DNA from: Litoditis marina
Lineage: Eukaryota; Nematoda; Chromadorea; Rhabditida; Rhabditidae
Direction of reading: 5' to 3'
DNA: 64,000 bases
NCBI GenBank assembly: GCA_964036275.1
Contig: CAXIWQ010000007.1
Coordinates: forward strand, 1-64,000
Shown: positions 62,101-64,000 of the stretch, one piece after another
How positions within the stretch are numbered: position 1 is the stretch's first letter
Layout: every line of letters begins with the position of its first letter
The notes under the pieces: generated by a model
Databases searched by the model: none
Seen by the model: only the letters and a program-made list of their open reading frames with translations
Told to the model about the DNA's origin: nothing
Program-made: the position numbers and the translations under genes

Positions 62101-64000
62101 TATACATGAAAAACCTTTAGTACACTGTTACTACTCAGTTGGACTATCTCCTCACTTATAGTAACAACTACCATGAAACAATTGGTTTTCTTACAATCTT
62201 CAGATTGACCTGTGAAAACTTCGGAATCCGGCCGATTGAATATCAGCGCGGCCAAAATTCGAACTTTCTGAGTTTCGATACAGAGCTTGTATACATGAAA
62301 AACCTTTAGTACACTGTTACTACTCAATTGGACTATCTCCCCACTTATAGTAACAACTACCATGAAACAATTGGTTTTCTTACAATCTTCAGATTGACCT
62401 GTGAAAACTTCGGAATCCGGCCGATTGAATATCAGCGCGGCCAAAATTCGAACTTTCTGAGTTTCGATACAGAGGTTGTATACATGAAAAACCTTTAGTA
62501 CACTGTTACTACTCAGTTGGACTATCTCCTCACTTATAGTAACAACTACCATGAAACAATTGGTTTTCTTACAATCTTCAGATTGACCTGTGAAAACTTC
62601 GGAATCCGGCCGATTGAATATCAGCGCGGCCAAAATTCGAACTTTCTGAGTTTCGATACAGAGCTTGTATACATGAAAAACCTTTAGTACACTGTTACTA
62701 CTCAATTGGACTATCTCCCCACTTATAGTAACAACTACCATGAAACAATTGGTTTTCTTACAATCTTCAGATTGACCTGTGAAAACTTCGGAATCCGGCC
62801 GATTGAATATCAGCGCGGCCAAAATTCGAACTCTCTGAGTTTCGATACAGAGGTTGTATACATGAAAAACCTTTAGTACACTGTTACTACTCAATTGGAC
62901 CATTTTCTCACTTATGGTAACAACTACCATGAAACAATTGGTTTTCTTACAATCTTTAGATTGTTCTGTGAAAACTTCGAAATCCGGCCGATTCAATATC
63001 AGCGCGGCCAAAATTCGAACTTTCTGGGTTTCGATACAGAGCTTGTATACATGAAAAACCTTTAGTACACTGTTACTACTCAGTTGGACTATCTCCCCAC
63101 TTATAGTAACAACTACCATGAAACAATTGGTTTTCTTACAATCTTCTGATTGACCTGTGAAAACTTCGGAATCCGGCCGATTGAATATCAGCGCGGCCAA
63201 AATTCGAACTTTCTGAGTTTCGATACAGAGCTTGTATACATGAAAAACCTTTAGTACACTGTTACTACTCAATTGGACTATCTCCCCACTTATAGGAACA
63301 ACTACCATGAAACAATTGGTTTTCTTACAATCTTCAGATTGACCTGTGAAAACTTCGGAATCCGGCCGATTCAATATCAGCGCGGCCAAAATTCGAACTT
63401 TCTGAGTTTCGATACAGAGCTTGTATACATGAAAAATCTTTAGTACACTGTTACTACTCAATTGGACTATTTTCCACTTTTGGTAACAACTACCATGAAA
63501 CAATTGGTTTTCTTACAATCTTCAGATTGACCTGTGAAAACTTCGGAATCCGGCCGATTGAATATCAGCGCGGCCAAAATTCGAACTTTCTGAGTTTCGA
63601 TACAGAGCTTGTAAACATGAAAAACCTTTAGTACACTGTTACTACTCAATTGGACTATCTTCCCACGTATGGTCACAACTAACATGAAACAATTGACCTA
63701 TTTACAATCTTCAGGTTGACCGGTGAAAACTTCGGAACCCGGCCGATTCAATATCAGCGCGGCCAAAATTCCGAACTTTCTGGGTTTCGATACAGAGCTT
63801 GTATACATGAAAAACCTTTAGTACACTGTTACTTCTCAGTTGGACTATCTCCTCACTTATAGTAACAACTACCATGAAACAATTGGTTTTCTTACAATCT
63901 TCAGATTGACCTGTGAAAACTTCGGAATCCGGCCGATTGAATATCAGCGCGGCCAAAATTCGAACTTTCTGAGTTTCGATACAGAGCTTGTATACATGAA

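Larger units (their letters stand above)
33432..64000. repeat. 189-bp satellite array, block 3 (about 162 monomers, continues past the window)
   Basis: Same monomer, orientation and phase as before. ACCTATTT-class monomers, typically introduced by CACGTATGGTCACAACTAACATG, recur at about 35,910, 36,855, 38,745, 41,965, 44,045, 44,990, 45,370, 46,695, 47,820, 49,518, 50,840, 51,788, 56,130, 57,265, 58,208, 59,340, 59,530, 60,470, 61,605 and 63,685, marking boundaries of higher-order units. No inversions, genes or other insertions are visible. The array runs off the window end. Confidence 0.97.

Noticed and set aside
1..64000. CRISPR array
   Set aside because: The 189-bp unit is repeated over its whole length with no unique spacers, no cas genes are present, and the context is eukaryotic.

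Overview
The window is satellite DNA. About 57.3 kb of the 64 kb is one head-to-tail array of a 189-bp monomer (about 303 copies, about 39% GC by hand count of one monomer). All copies point the same way, and the array is interrupted by just two transposable elements. I see no cellular genes, tRNA, rRNA or CRISPR. Both elements are eukaryotic (a gag-bearing LTR retrotransposon and a Penelope-like element with a GIY-YIG endonuclease), so this is a heterochromatic or satellite-rich block of an animal genome. From memory, the Penelope-like RT/EN motifs and the Gag core look most like those of parasitic clade V nematodes. That placement is recall-based inference, not a search result.

Layout: (1) 1-21981, satellite block 1, about 116 monomers in nested higher-order repeats (378, 1694, 1149, 2457, 3213, 756 and 567 bp). 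(2) 21987-25387, a complete gag-only LTR retrotransposon with two 321-bp LTRs that read as identical and a 5-bp target duplication. Its 5' leader has three 59-bp-period hairpins, its single ORF is a Gag of about 630 aa with a CCHC knuckle, and a 39-bp-period hairpin array follows before the 3' LTR; pol is absent. (3) 25393-30106, satellite block 2, about 25 monomers. (4) 30119-33419, two 5'-truncated Penelope-like copies joined head to head as a near-perfect 1.6-kb inverted repeat around a 29-nt loop and flanked by a 12-bp target duplication. Each copy carries a frameshifted RT plus GIY-YIG ORF and a compact hammerhead-like motif in its 3' UTR. (5) 33432-64000, satellite block 3, about 162 monomers with further higher-order repeats.

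Because 189 is divisible by 3 and one minus-strand frame of most monomers has no stop, the array shows open frames of up to 1603 codons. I read these as a by-product of the repeat, not genes: substitutions are mostly non-synonymous, one monomer class carries an in-frame TAG, and single-base indels occur without compensation.

The observations most worth following are the two RNA-hairpin arrays flanking the lone gag gene (candidate packaging or trans-mobilisation signals), the snap-back structure of the Penelope-like insertion with its ribozyme-like motif, and a collinear similarity between the retrotransposon LTR and one monomer subtype of the satellite it sits in.
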